This document shows positions 13,724 through 26,333 of a DNA stretch of 64,000 nt, in pieces. Every line of letters starts with the position of its first letter. The stretch's first letter is position 1. The DNA is from Selaginella tamariscina (lineage: Eukaryota > Streptophyta > Lycopodiopsida > Selaginellales > Selaginellaceae), in contig PUQB01000290.1 in assembly GCA_003024785.1 (NCBI GenBank), positions 1 to 64,000 of the forward strand, in the 5' to 3' direction. The position numbers were made by a program, and so were the translations under genes. The notes below the pieces were generated by a model. The model was given only the letters and a program-made list of their open reading frames with translations. It ran no database searches and was not told where the DNA came from.

Positions 13724-14459
13724 ATCTAAATCCTAATATAACAATATTTTTGAGGAACTTCAAACCCTAAAAATTCTGATTAATTAAATACTTATACATG
13801 TATATAGATACCATAGGATATTCCTTATTAACTTACTTGAAGTTTTTGCTGATAGTGCAAGTTGGAGTCCTGGGTATCTCGAAGGCCTGAAAGACTTCCA
13901 GATCTTCTCTAAGTCTCTTCTTCCTCTACACATAGATATGCATAAGCATACACATGCATATACTCAATAACGTATGCATGTGTCAGATGCACGTCACGAA
14001 TACATCTACTAATTTCATCCGTATGGATGCATATCGGTTGAAAGCATGATGCATCATATTTGCATATGGGCCATGCTTGACTGTATAATGGTTTCTAACG
14101 CTTTAGTATGTCAATGAGCTATTAAAAAAATATTTTACTTCTGATTTGAAACCCATAAAACCTTAAGCTTTTGACACGTGTTAGCTAACGTGTTAAAACC
14201 TCCTAACGTGTGAGGATGCAAAGTTCTAGTAGCTTATACATGGTTTTATTACATATTGTATCGCGCGCACACACACAAGGAATATAAGTATTTACCTGGC
14301 AGAGAACTGAATTTTCTTCTTCAGGGTGAGGATTTGAGAGTTTCCTGCAAGAAAATCTGAAATCGGAGAAGGAAATATGATCCAACAAGAGACGAGAATT
14401 TGCGATCGAATGAGATTGCCAAATGAAATCTGAATCTGCTGTTTAGGGTTCTCGAACTA
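13724..14459 (-). promoter_or_regulatory. F-box gene upstream/5' leader region, copy A
   Basis: Sequence upstream of the F-box gene is conserved with copy C: 13790-13990 matches 53085-53280, and 14255-14400 matches 58470-58655. Part of it (around 14300-14390, ending in a GAACTGAATTTTC stretch) may be a 5' untranslated exon. No further motif is claimed. Confidence 0.45.
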
Positions 14460-15754
14460 TAATATCCTTAGAATATACTAGAATACTTTGACCTTAAGAA
14501 TATTCTTTAAATCATGAATAAATTTATCAAGTTGTTATATACTTTATAAATAATGTTCATCAATATTAAATGTTTGAAAAAATATTATTCTTAAACTCAT
14601 TAAACATGAATATTTTGTTATTATGTAAGTTGTCAAAACTATAAATAAATTCATAATTATGTTTTATCAAGCAACACAACTCTTTAGTATCTTTTAAACA
14701 CTTCATTGTTTACGTGAAAACTAATTGTGAGTATTTTTTCTCTCGTACATATATAACAAACAATTGTATGTATAATTTATTATGTTTTACACACATACTT
14801 AGATGCGATAAATGAACAAAGATAAAAGCCTTACACAAATCCAATAAGAAAACATAAGTTGTGAATTGGAAATCTTAATCCCCATTATAAAATGCATATT
14901 TTCGACTAAAATAATATACTTTAATATTTTATATTTTACATATGCAAAATGAATTTTAATAAATGTTAATTTGTTAACTTTTTTAGTATTTAAGTTGATC
15001 TTCAATGTATTTACTTTAAAGATTTACGGCACCAACAAGGTTAGTTAATGATTAGTTGGTTTAAATTAGATGTGTTTATTTTGTGTTTTATTGCAATAAA
15101 CATATTAGCAATTGCATGGATTAATTCACATTGTAAATATGCACGTAAAGAAAAGGTACACACATGTTATATACAAGTGTGTGTGATGCACATGTAAATA
15201 GATATATACATATGAAGAATTGAATTATATCATTTTAATAATGATAATTATTGAATAAACATTAAAATATATATATATATTATATATATATATATATATA
15301 TTATGTGATGGCTATTGACGAATGTAACAAGTCTGAGGTTAATACTAAGTATTTCTCTTATGTTGTATTATATGATAATGTACATAATTAGTGTGTAGAG
15401 GGAGTGAGATTCATGAAGTTTGTATTAGTTTTGATATAGTGAATATTAATCCATTTTAATTTTGATACGAGTAATATACTGACGATTTTATATAAGAATG
15501 TGAATAAAAGAAAGGATGAGCACCCGTTTTAGCTTTTTCTTCAGGCTGTATACAAATAAAGATTATACAATACAATAAATACTCTTTTATATAGATAATT
15601 ATATTATTTTAAATAGAATGATATACATGGAGGTAATATATAGGTATATTATAACGTACTTACATTGATTTGAATGTATCTACATACACACACATATATA
15701 TATATAATTATCACAAGTTTGTTTTCACGAGTGTTTTTGTTTGCTCATATATAT
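14460..15754. repeat. AT-rich noncoding block, copy A of a three-copy segment
   Basis: No coding signal. The stretch around 14940-15060 (TTTACGGCACCAACAAGG) recurs at 33590-33690 and 60500-60620. The stretch around 15215-15260 recurs at 33910-33965 and 60815-60865. This shows that the whole downstream spacer belongs to the triplicated segment. A (TA)n tract lies at about 15269-15300. Confidence 0.75.
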
Positions 15755-15959
15755 TGTCACAATTTTAACCTAGTGAGTTAACCACCTAGGTAAAGATCGT
15801 GAAATATGTAGGAAAAAGGACCTAAACAAACATGAGTTAAAATGACCAAGGGCTCTCTTATAAACACTAACTAATCATTTGCTTTATTGGCTTAAGGAGT
15901 GAGGGAAAGGTCATAACAATTTGATATTGGAGTAATCCTTAATTTGATTATGATGTAAG

Positions 15960-16787
15960 CACAACCAATTGATATGTGATGTGACCACAACCATGCGGTC
16001 AACGTACTAATCACTTCTAAGTTGGTTGTGAACCATGCAATCAATGTGTCGATCACCTATAATAGCACTAGCCTGTCATGAAGGACTCTTGGAGGACAAC
16101 ATAAAAGCAGCTTTTGAGTCTGATTGCCTCTAGCCCAATTAACATGTGATGCAAGTATACCATGCAGTCAACGTACCAATCGCCTCTAAGCTGGCTAAGA
16201 TCACATGAAGGATAGTAACAACCCTTGAGTCTAATTGCCTTTGGCTTAATTGACATGTGATGTAAGCATAACTATGTAGTCAACATATCGACTACCTCTA
16301 AACCAGTTGTGAGCCATGCAATCAACGTGTTAATCGCTTCTGAGTTGTGCTAGCTTGTCATAAGTGACCCTTGAAGAAAGGCACAGTAGCAGCCCTTGAG
16401 TCCAATCGCTTCTAGCTCAATTGACATGTGATGCAAGCATAACATGTGAGCCATGCAATCAACGTGTTGATCACATATGAGTTGCAGTAACATGTTATGA
16501 ATGATCCTTGAAGGAAGGCATAGTAGCAACCCTTAAGTCCGATCGCATTTGGCCTAATTAACATTCGATGCAAGCATAGTGCATTAATTGCCTCTAAGCT
16601 AATTGTCATCGCATGAAGACATAGTAACAACCTTGAGTTTGATTGCATGAAGGCATAGTAACAACCTTGAGTCTGATCGCATGAATGCATAGTAACAACC
16701 TTGAGTTTGATCGCCTTTGACCCATTTGACATGTGATGCAAGCAACCAGTTGCTTTTAAGCTGGTTATGAACTATGCAATCAACGTG
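15960..16787. repeat. Tandem repeat, roughly 180-200 bp unit, internal to the short-LTR element
   Basis: Repeated words such as CATGCAATCAACGTGTTGAT, GCATAGTAGCAACCCTTGAG and TTGACATGTGATGCAAGCAT recur in degenerate tandem units, with some partial units (for example around 16610-16700). The array continues after the nested Gypsy element at 22780-22960. Minus-strand open frames with repeated KGCYY motifs are products of this repeat, not genes. Confidence 0.8.
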
Positions 16788-16792
16788 TTGAT

Positions 16793-17241
16793 TGTCACGA
16801 CCAATACATGATGCAGGATACATGATACGGATTACAGGATATGCCTATAGGATATGCCTATAGGATATGCCTGCAGGATTCCTATACCTACAGGATATTC
16901 CTACAGGATATACTACAGGATATGCCTAGAAGATAAGAGTCACTTTTTTAACTCATGACCAAATTAGATTCATGACCAGATTAGCTTGGAGTTGTGAGTA
17001 TAAAAGCTTCGACCTAATTGTTGTACAATTAGTTACTATCAACACCAGTCTTTCTACGATCAGTCTTGTTCTTATCTTGTCTTACTCCTTGCCTCCTGCT
17101 CTTGTCTTATTCCTGGTTCTTAGTTCCTGTCTTGCTCCAGTTCCTGTCTACTCTTTGTCCTGCTCCTTGTCCTACTTCTGAGTCAAGCTTCTTTGTTCTA
17201 GAATCCTGCTCACTTCCTTATTCCTGGATCGTGGCTTGACA
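16793..17241 (+). repeat. 5' LTR of Gypsy 1
   Basis: 449 bp, TG...CA ends, preceded by TTGAT. The first third is a variable minisatellite of the word AGGATATGCCTATAGG. The end is rich in CTCCTTGTCCTG-like motifs. The LTRs differ in length (449 and 392 bp), mainly in these repeats. Confidence 0.92.
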
Positions 17242-17334
17242 GTTTGATAAAACTACTTTCATATCTTTCCGATTTTCAACTACTTTTTTTCCCTTGATTC
17301 TTCTCCTTCATTTTCCTTTTTTTTTTCATAGATC

Positions 17335-18240
17335 ATGGCCCAATTTCAACGCGAGCACCAAATATTGCTTCATGAGCTGGCCACTTTGCACCAAGTGGTC
17401 ACAAATCTGTAAGATTCCACCAACGCGGTGCATGTAGCTGCTGATGCATCCTCCAAGGCTGCTATGCAGGCTCTCTCTCAAGCATCCGTGGTTTCCTCTC
17501 CATCGAACACTTCTTTGAAGCTGAAGATCAGCATACCAGAAAAGTTCAATGGCAATCGTGCCAATTTCCAAGGGTTCCTAAATCAGATCAGGCTTTTGAT
17601 CCGCATGCAACCATGCTGCTACTCGACTGATGTACAAAAGGTACTAGTTAGATCTCCACGGGCTTGGGTTGCCCCTTTGCTAGAGCGTGACGACCCATTG
17701 ATGGAAGACTTTGAAGGTTTCGTGGCTGCCTTTGAAGCTTGCTTTGGAGATCCCGATAAGTACCGTTCTGCATACACGAAGTTACGAAAGCTTACACAAG
17801 GATCTCGATCAGCTTCCGTCTATGCATCCGAACTGCATGAACATTCCATGGGATGAGACTGCATTGATTGAACACTTCCGTTTTGAGTTAAGGGATGACG
17901 TGAAGGACCTTCTCCTTACGTTACTAGATGCCCAAACATTAGCGGAGATCATGAAATAGGCCGTTCACTGCAACAACCGCTTGTTCGAGCGTCCTCAGAA
18001 AAAATCCCGTTAGCAGTTCCTACAAACCAATCCTGCAGCTGTGGTACATACTCCTGCGACACCTTCTGGAGTAGTTCCTATGGAGGTTGAGAAATACAAG
18101 CGTGGCTCACTTTCCGCTGCTGAGAAGCAACGTTGCCGCAGTGAGAATCTATGTTTGTATTGTGGTGAAGTAGGACACAAGGCGGCGGAATGTCCTATTA
18201 AAGCCAGGAAGTTCAAGACGCGTGAAGTTGAAGCTGAAGT
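17335..18240 (+). pseudogene. Gypsy 1 gag (capsid and zinc knuckle)
   Basis: ATG at 17335 starts a capsid-like protein, soon interrupted by TAA at about 17410, then open again with LKISIPEKFNGNRANFQGFL, the usual gag capsid start. The end has a CCHC zinc knuckle, CLYCGEVGHKAAEC at 18152-18193 (C-x2-C-x4-H-x4-C). It packages element RNA. Broken by at least one stop and one frameshift. Confidence 0.85.
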
Positions 18241-18359
18241 TCAGTCGAAAACTTCAATGTTCACTTTGTTAGGAGCCACGAAGTTGGACGTAGGTGCAGC
18301 TCCATTGGTGCTGCTCATACCATTCCATCACTCAAGTTTCCTATACACATTCATCTCAA

Positions 18360-21300
18360 TAATCGAGAGCTCAAGGAGTTTGCCTGTTAGACACTGGTGC
18401 AAATGCATGCTTCATGGATGACACTTTTGCAACTCAACATGGCATTCTGGTGGTGAAGTTGAACGTGCAGTTCCTATGAAGTGGTCGATGGTCGTTTGAT
18501 TGCTTCTGGCGCATTACCCATGCTACCAAACCTCTCTCTTGCAGTCATGGCGCATTCAACTTTTTTCCTTCAACTTGATCAAGACTCAATCGACTCCCAT
18601 CATTTTGGGCATGCCATGGTTGTTGTTGCAAATCCTCAGATCAACTAGAGGTCTAGGTCGCTCACGTTTTCCTCTCCGGCAACCAAGACCAATCATGTAC
18701 CTTCCTGTGTGCAGAATACATCCTTAGTGTCTGAGGCAGTACAAGCTACAGGATTGACCGTGCCTGTTCCTGTATCAGTGTTGAAGATCCTCCTTCGACA
18801 GGATTCACCTTATGTCAGTTCTCAGCACTCACAGCTCTCTCCACTCCTGTGTTCCAGATTCCTGTATAGGATTCTTCCAATCCTGTACACTTGTCAACAT
18901 CCACATGTTTCTCCCAATTCTACCTCTTTTCATTACTCTTCTTCTGTTCCACCCAAGATCCTTCCTCTTTTTCAATCATAGCTCCCTCCTTCGAGTTCTT
19001 ACCACTACCATGCATGAACTTGCCACTGATCCTGCTCCTTTTCATCTTTTTGCCTTCCAAGTAACTTACGTCCTCTTCTACCTTTCCTGTATCTGATTCC
19101 CCTGTTTTTCAATCTCCTTCTCTGTTCCTTCTTCTTCTCCTCCTTCTTCCCTGCCATCCAAGTATCACTCTTTCAGATTTTTGACAAGCACAAGGCTGCA
19201 GTTCTTCCTGTTACAGTCTACGACTGTCCTATCGATCTTGAGAAGAAAGACTCCACCGTTCGGACCGATTTATGCACTGTCACCTACAGAATTGGAGGTT
19301 CTTCGTCAGTACATCAAGAAAACTTGGCATCCGGCTTCATTCGTCACTCAAAGTCCCCTGCAGAGCACCTATCTTCTTTGTCAAGAAGAAAGATGGGAGT
19401 TTACGTTTGGTTGTGGACTACAGATGTTTGAATCAAGTCACCATTCGGAACCGGTACCCGTTACCATTGATCCCGGAACTTCTCGATCGGCTGCAAGGAG
19501 CAAAGTGTTCACGAAGATTGACTTACGGGCTTACAATCTTGTACGAATTCGTCCAGTGATGAGTGAAGACTGCCTTTCGTACAAGGTATGGACACTTCGA
19601 GTACATGGTGATGCCTTTCGGACTTATTAATGCCCAGCCGTGTTCCAACACATGGTGAACGACATTTTTGTGACTTCTTGGACCAGTTTGGTAATCTACC
19701 TCGATGAAATTTTGATTTTCTCCAAGGACCAGGCGGCTCATGACAAGCATGTACGACTAGTCTTATAGAGGCTTCGCGAGCATGGCCTGTATACGAAGTT
19801 GGAGAAGTGTTTTCGACAGGATACTGAAATTCTTGGGCTACATCATCTCTCCTGCTGGCGTTTCATGGACATGCACAAGGTGAAGACTATCGCGGAGTGG
19901 GAGAGGCCCAAGTCTATACGAGATGTACAATGTTTCCTTGGCTTTGCAAACTTCTAGGCGTTTCATACAGGACTTCTCCAAGCGTGTACTTCCACTCACG
20001 GAACTCACCAAGCGCACAGGAGTGTTCTCTTGGTCCGACAAGGCAGAACATGCATTCACAACACTCAAGACATCTTCACAACAGCTCCGATTTTACACAT
20101 CTGATCCTTCTCGTCCCTTCTTCGTTGAAGCAGATGCCTCGGATTTTGCAGTAGGATCTGTTTATCACAAGTTGGAGAAGACAAGTTGCTTCATCCTGTA
20201 GCTTTTCACTCTCGTAAGTTCCTTTCAGCGGAGATCAATTACGAGATTCATGACAAGGAACTCAAGGCCATTGTGGATTCGTTCGAGGAGTGGCGGCATT
20301 TCCTGGAAGGTGCTGCGCATCCTGTACAAGTTCTTACGGATCACAAGAACCTGGAGTATTTTCAAACGGCTCGAGTTCTCAGTCGGCGACAGGCTAGGTG
20401 GGCAGAGTTCCTATCACGTTTTGATTTCGTCATCATCTACACCCTGGTTTTCGAAATGGCAAGGGGATGCATTGTCTAGGCGCTCTTACCTTGCACCGAC
20501 CCCGGCGATCCTGCATATGACTGTCAAAAGCAAGTGTTGGGTCTGATCGACTTCGCTTGCAGCATTACAAGTTCATCAGGCTCCAGCAGATTCCACACTC
20601 CTACAGGACATCCGTTTGCAGTTGGCTACAGACGACTTGGCAAGGAATGTGTTTTCACACATTAGTCCTGCATCGCAAGTTCCTCTTCCTCCAGTTCCCG
20701 TACAGACTACAAGTTGTTTGCTATACAGGACGGACTCCTGTACGGGAAGTCTCCTGTACGTTCCTGTTGGTGTTTGCATGACTCGTGTGGTACAGGATTA
20801 TCATGATACCCCAGCTACAGGACATTTTGGTGTGGCCAAGACAGTTGAGTTGGTGACTCGCAACTATTGGTGGCCTGGGTTGCGAGGTTTTGTGGACAAG
20901 TTTGTACGGAGTTATGACACCTGCAATAGGTCGAAGATGCCTCGTCACGTGCCCTCTGATCTTCTTCGTCCTCTTCCTGTTCCTTCTGCTCCTTGGAGAT
21001 CCATTTCTATGGATTTTTTCACAGATCTTCCTCCTTCTCGTGGATTTGATGCAGTTCTTGTGGTGGTTGACCGTTTCACCAAACAGACTCATTTTCTACC
21101 ATGTCAGAAGACTGTTACAGGCCAGACAACCACTGAGTTGGTGATCTGCAAAGTATTTCGACACCATGGTCTTACTGAGAACATTGTTTCTGATCAAGGC
21201 CCACAATTCATGTCCAAGTTTTGGCTAGAACTTCTCCGGAGTCTACAGGTTAAAGCGGACCTTTCTTTTGGGCATATCCTTGGGCATTTGATGTTTGACT

Positions 21301-22330
21301 CAACTATTAAATTTATAAAATATTTAGACCTTCTAATCATGCAAATGGATTATTAAACAAAATGAATTGGTTAATTATGAATGTGAAGTATTAATGATTT
21401 AAGTAAGTCTTATTTTTTTTCCACCGATATAACTTAGTTTGTATTGTTAAGGTACACGTAATATATATTTTACTTCATATTTATGATTTAAAATTCCCTT
21501 TCTTTTGCTGAGTATGGTATTGTGCCTTGTGCAAGTATGTGGAGACCATCTCCCAGGATACCATCCATAAACTGATGGGCAGTCAAAACGCACGATTCAG
21601 ACCTTGGAGCAATATCTTTGCTGCTTTATCAGTTACCAATAGGACAACTGGTTGGACCTTCTTCCAATGGTAGAGTTTGCCTACAACAACTCCATTCACG
21701 CATCTACAGGCCAGACACCTTTCTTTGCTCTTACAGGCTACCATCCACGTTTTGACTTTGCTCCTCCTGCTTCTCCTTCTTCCGCTCATGCAGTACATGA
21801 TCGTCTCCATCATCTTCGTCAGGTACATGAAGATCTCCGGGTTCATCTTCACAGGCACAAGAACAGTACAAGCATCATGCTGATGCTCATCGTCAACCGG
21901 CACTTGCATACAAGATTGGTGATCTCGTGTGGCTTCTTCGTCGGCATATTCGCACCAACAGGCCTTCTTTTAAGCTGGATTTTCAACGATTGGTCCCATA
22001 CAAGATTGCGGCTGAGGTTAATCTGTAGCTTTCCAACTCGAGTTACCATCTATAATGAAACTTCATCCTATGTTTCACACCTCTTTGTTGGAGCCTATCA
22101 TCTTTCTTCTCTTCCTGGTTGTGCTTCTTCTCCTCCCCCTCCTGTGGTCATTGACGGTGAACTTGAGTACGAAGTTGCAGCCATCCTTGATTCTCGTCTT
22201 CATCACTGCCAACTTCAATACTTGGTGGATTAGAAAGGTTATTTGCCTATTGATCGCACTTAAAACTTGCATCCAACTTATTCCATGTTTCTTTCAAAGT
22301 TGTTGCTTTCCATCGGCGTTATCTTACTAA
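18360..22330 (+). pseudogene. Gypsy 1 pol: protease, RT, RNase H, integrase with chromodomain
   Basis: Aspartic protease is recognisable from DTGANACFMDD (about 18390-18423). Reverse transcriptase spans about 19240-19800, with [20 protein letters not shown] and a YLDEILIFSKD active-site box (family YxDD, here YLDE). RNase H is at about 20110-20440 ([29 protein letters not shown]). Integrase has the H2C2 finger (20800-20935), the catalytic Asp in SISMDFFTDLP (about 21010) and IVSDQGPQF (about 21190). It resumes after an insertion with the TDGQ region (21560 on). A chromodomain follows at about 22150-22250 (ELEYEVAAILDSR...YLVD). Frameshifts occur throughout. Confidence 0.88.
21262..21548. mobile_element. 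Short AT-rich insertion inside Gypsy 1 integrase
   Basis: The integrase frame is lost after LRSLQVKADLSF and resumes at the YHPQTDG equivalent about 280 bp later. The DNA between is much more AT-rich than the element. A direct repeat CCTTTCTTTTG occurs near its start (about 21259) and near its end (about 21498) and could be the target duplication. Family unknown. Confidence 0.5.
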
Positions 22331-22375
22331 ACCAGGTCCCAAGACTTGTGGAACTCGTCCTTATGGAGGAGATGA

Positions 22376-22767
22376 TGTCACGACCGATACAGATGCAGGA
22401 TACAGGATACGAATTACAGGATATGCCTACAGAATATACTTATAGGATATTTCTATAGGATATACCTACAGGATATGCCTATAGGATATACTAGGATATG
22501 CCTAGAGGATAAGGGTCATTATTTTTAACTCATGACCAGATTAGCTTAGAGTTGTGAGTGTAAAAGCTCCCACCTAATTGTTGTACAATCAATTTTATTA
22601 AACACCAGTCTTTATACGATTAATCTTGTCTTGTCTTGCTCCTTGCCTCCTGCTCTTGTCTTATTCCTGGTTCCTAGTTCCTGTCCTGCTTCTTGTCCTG
22701 CTTCTGAGTCAAGCTTCCTTATTTTCGGAATCTACTTACTTCCTTGTTCCTAGATCGTGGCTTGACA
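22376..22767 (+). repeat. 3' LTR of Gypsy 1
   Basis: 392 bp, starts TGTCACGACCGATAC and ends GTGGCTTGACA, followed by the TTGAT target duplication. Confidence 0.92.
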
Positions 22768-23238
22768 TTGATTATCTTTAAGTTGCGCTAGCCTGTCATG
22801 AGTGACCCTTGTAGGAAGGCATAGTAGCAACTCTTGATCTAATTGCCTCTAGCCAATTGACATGTGAGCACGATCATGCAGTCAACATATTGATCATTTC
22901 TAAGCTAGTTGTGAGTCATGCATCAACATGTTGATTGCCTCTGAATATAAACTCACCACAACTAAGTTTAGAATCTAGGTTAGAGATAAATTCACCAGCT
23001 ACATAGCCACATGACAATAACTCACCACCCCTTTGAGAAATGAAAGTCCTTATACATGGACTCAAGAGTTGCTATTATGTCTTTCATGATAGGTTAGCAT
23101 CACAATTTTAACCTAGTGGTTGACCACCTGTATAAAGATTGTGAAATATGTGGAAAAATGACCCAAACAAACCTAGGGTCAAAGTGATCGAAGACCCTTT
23201 CATAAACATTTATCTTGTTGACTTAATGGAGAGGGAAA

Positions 23239-23530
23239 TGTCGTGACATGTCTTCATAACTTGGTCTTTTCTTTTTGTAAACAACTAAAGTTTTAGGAAC
23301 CTTGAACTTAAGTTTCTTAATGAGATAAATTCTGAATGTACAAATCACAAACACACACATACACGTGCATGTGTAGCCCTTATTTCTTATGCATGACCTA
23401 TGAACAGAACATTCGTCCTGGGTTCACTTTGGTGTCATCACAACCAAATACTCGTTCTTATATAATTTTAATGATGTGTTAAGCAATGCTAATTTTGTGA
23501 ATAATATTGCATTCTACTTGTATCTTATAA
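23239..23530. other. End of segment A spacer, displaced by the retroelement insertion
   Basis: Matches 34480-34820 of segment B (TCTTCATAACTTGG, TTTCTTATGCATGAC, TTGTTAAGCAATGATAATTT-like words). It is the direct continuation of the spacer that stops at 15754. Confidence 0.8.
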
Positions 23531-23545
23531 AAGATGTATACATAT

Positions 23546-24440
23546 TCGATTTAGGGTTTACGAAAGACCCTGGCGGGGTGGCACTTACGTCCACAGAATG
23601 CCAAGAATCCCGTTGTCTTCTTCGACATCTCAATCAGCGGGCAAGACGTCGTCAGGATTAAGATGGAGCTATTCCCAAAACAGCTGAGAATTTCCGGCAA
23701 TTCTGTATATATATATATTATATATATATTATATATATATATATATATTGCTTGTAATGTCTTGTGCACACAATAACGTTGTGTATTCAAGATCAATTTT
23801 AACCATACAATATGATATATGGCGATATGTGTGAGATGTGCAGAAAGGGGGACTCCACAGGGATACAAGAACTGCAGCTTCCACCGTGTGATCAAGGACT
23901 TCATGATTCAAGGCGGCTCAAGGTGGGTGCACACCACACACCATGTGTGTGTGTGTGTGAAATATGAGAGTTTCTTGCGGGGAGATGGAAGCGGGTGCAT
24001 CAGCATGTACGAGAATTTCATCGCCAAACACACGGGTCCAGGCCTTCTCCATATGGTATGTATACACACCACAGATACACTTTCTGAATGCCAATACTTT
24101 TGCAAATCGCAGGCAACAATGGTCAAAACACAAACGGATGTCAGGTAACTGTTTGTGCCTTTAACACACATACTGATAATTAACGTATATATTATTGCAG
24201 TGGCAAAAGTGTGATTGGTTGGACAACAAGCACGTACTATTCGGATGATACGTTACTTGTCTTAGATTAGTATATAGGTTTATATGTATGTGTTATAATA
24301 CATACGTGTATGGTGTAGTTGAACGTTATATGCTGATTTATGAGATTGGTGCAGAAGGTTGGGTGATGACTACTGGTCGTAAGGAAGATAGCAAACTGGA
24401 CAGAAAAACTTCAGTGCACCATTAAAGATTGTGGAGAGAT
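23546..24440 (+). pseudogene. Cyclophilin H pseudogene, copy B
   Basis: Clear duplicate of 10855-11860. The start codon is lost (CCTGG where copy A has CCATGG). Parts of exon 1 are deleted ([10 protein letters not shown] region shortened), exon 2 lacks its GATTTC end, exon 3 lacks GSKFED, and the FFITCA start of exon 5 is missing. The final exon is shortened. It keeps the ACACACGGG of exon 3 that copy A lacks, giving AKHTGPGLL. Multiple deletions besides simple indels make this a true pseudogene. Confidence 0.85.
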
Positions 24441-24958
24441 GCAAGCATGTAAGAAACAATCTATATATTGGACTTTGAGCTTTTATTCCACGTGTGGTAG
24501 TTATATGTTTATTATACTCAAATAAGCAGGTTTATTTCAAGCATGTAATTAGTATTTACTCTTTTGGAAGAGCAGCCAGCACGTAAATCTCCAGATCTCA
24601 GCAAGTAATATATACTACATTAATATATATCATAGTAGAATACTTATAATGCATACAGACCTAAAAGGAAGCTTACAATCTAAAACTTGCATATGGATGT
24701 GAAAGCATGCAATATCATGACCGTATATATCTATATACATATATGTTACTCTGCTACATATATAAGTACATACACTTATTCATTACATTAATTTAATTAG
24801 TGACACAACAGCGATTAGGGTGTGGAGGTGGTATTATGCATTCTAGCAACAATAACACTTCGTAAATATATAATATAGTTTGTCTTTGTATATATATCTA
24901 ATGTAATATATAACATAAATTTGTTAAATAGGTTTTTTTAAATATTATTTTTCTTTAA
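24441..24958. other. Cyclophilin H 3' flank, copy B
   Basis: Parallels 11860-12250 of copy A almost word for word with indels. No gene seen. Confidence 0.75.
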
Positions 24959-25229
24959 GTGAAAACCCGGAGACACAACACAATAATTATACGAAAAGAC
25001 AGAAAACTCGTATATGCTTTGCATTCAAGGTTTGAATTTATATATAGAGAAAAAAGTATATTCTAGTTATATTTGGACTATTCTATAAAGGATTTAGCAA
25101 CACCATAAATCGAGGTTTAGTATACTTAGGTTTGTGAGAAGCCAAACTAGTTTTTAAAGGCATTCGAGGGTCTCGCCCATACAAGGCCTTGAATGGAAAC
25201 ATGTCAATGGAATTCTAAATGCTAATGTT

Positions 25230-26057
25230 GTATGCAAATTCTAAGTATCGCAAATACCAATCCCAATCATTCTGAGTAAAATTTACATACTTAGAAATTA
25301 TACTTTTAAAAGTCCAATTCAAATGCTCGACTAGCCCATCTGTTTGTGGATGAAAAGGAAGATGTGAAAGATTATTGAATTATCATTCGTGAAGTAAAAA
25401 TCTTTAAAACTTCAGCAATAAAGGTATTCATTATCTGATAAAATCTGTTCTACACATGAATGGCATAAAATTACCCGAGTGAGTAGAAAATCAGCAACAC
25501 TATGAGCTGTGGCACTGGGGATTTATTTATCTCCGGTGATTAGTGCATGCAGCTTCCCCTTCCTTCCCTGGGGGGCGGCTCGAAGCAAAGTTCCAACCTC
25601 CACCCAACGTGTCAGATAATCTGTTAAAACCACAACATATCATTGCCTACAACTGAAGGTGAAAAAGGATCAATTAAATCTCATGTTACAAGTTCAAATG
25701 ACTATCCACCTGTATAGATCTAAAGCACCAGTTGATCGTGAGAAGTTCTGAGTCTGACACAATGAACAACTTTGTACATACTGGATCACATCTTGTCGCA
25801 TATTCAGCCAATAAAAAAAACGTGTAAGTTGTCCAAAATTCTTTATAACCAAAATGTCCAGTAGAAAGTGGTGAATCATGATATGCTGCAAGATACCGGA
25901 ACAAAAGTGGTTGGAATTGCCAAACGTAGTGAAGTTGTAACATCTGTGCCAATAAATAATAACCATCATGTATGCAAATTGTGCCACAAATGAAGAAAAA
26001 AAGAGTTGGATGGTTGAAAGGATTGGTTAGTGAAACGAATAGGTTGAATCCAAGCAT
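25230..26057 (-). pseudogene. Gypsy 2 integrase remnant
   Basis: The H2C2 zinc finger region is visible at 25694-25880 (the FYWLNMRQDVIQYVQSC and CSLCQ part). The catalytic core is only traceable in pieces to about 25230 (for example a reverse-complement DGLVEHLN-like TDG region at about 25320-25345). Confidence 0.65.
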
Positions 26058-26333
26058 TGTTTTCCTGAGCCCTTGAGACCTTTACAAGAATGGAATTGTA
26101 AGATCCACTGATTGGCCATAACTACACAAAGCCCTAGAAAGAGCATCAGCATCACCATATATCCCCGAGACGATGTTTGACTCAAAGTCATACATTTGAG
26201 CCGAAGTGCCCATCTGGCAGATCGTCGAGCAACTTCTTATTCTTCAGTAAGGCGAAACAGCTGCATGATCACACTCCAAAAGCTATGAGATCCATGGAGA
26301 TATACATGAAGACGTCAAAAGCCCACACTGCAG

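Larger units (their letters stand above)
16793..22767 (+). mobile_element. Ty3/Gypsy chromovirus, nearly full length, frame-degraded (Gypsy 1)
   Basis: Complete LTR retrotransposon by structure. LTRs lie at 16793-17241 and 22376-22767, both starting TGTCACGACC and ending GTGGCTTGACA. The target-site duplication TTGAT lies at 16788-16792 and 22768-22772. A polypurine tract GGAGGAGATGA ends at 22375, directly before the 3' LTR. The internal order is gag, protease, RT, RNase H, integrase, chromodomain, which defines a chromovirus. It sits inside the tandem repeats of the older short-LTR element, so it is the younger insertion. Many frameshifts make it non-autonomous as sequenced. Confidence 0.93.
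15755..23238. mobile_element. Older short-LTR (TRIM-like) element interrupted by a Gypsy element
   Basis: Direct terminal repeats of about 140-165 bp lie at 15755-15920 and 23097-23238. Both contain CACAATTTTAACCTAGTG, a GTGAAATATGT stretch and an end of the type GGGAAAGGTCATAACA / GGGAAATGTCGTGACA. They flank tandem-repeat DNA (15960-16790 and 22780-22960). Outside them, copy B is continuous (34440-34500), so this is an insertion into segment A. There is no coding region of its own, hence TRIM-like. A target-site duplication could not be fixed. Confidence 0.65.

Noticed and set aside
16068..16823. Minus-strand open frames with repeated KGCYYAF motifs
   Set aside because: Products of the degenerate tandem repeat; frames shift from unit to unit.
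21652..22233. 193-codon frame as an independent gene
   Set aside because: It is the end of the Gypsy 1 integrase read partly in frame, with the chromodomain at its end.
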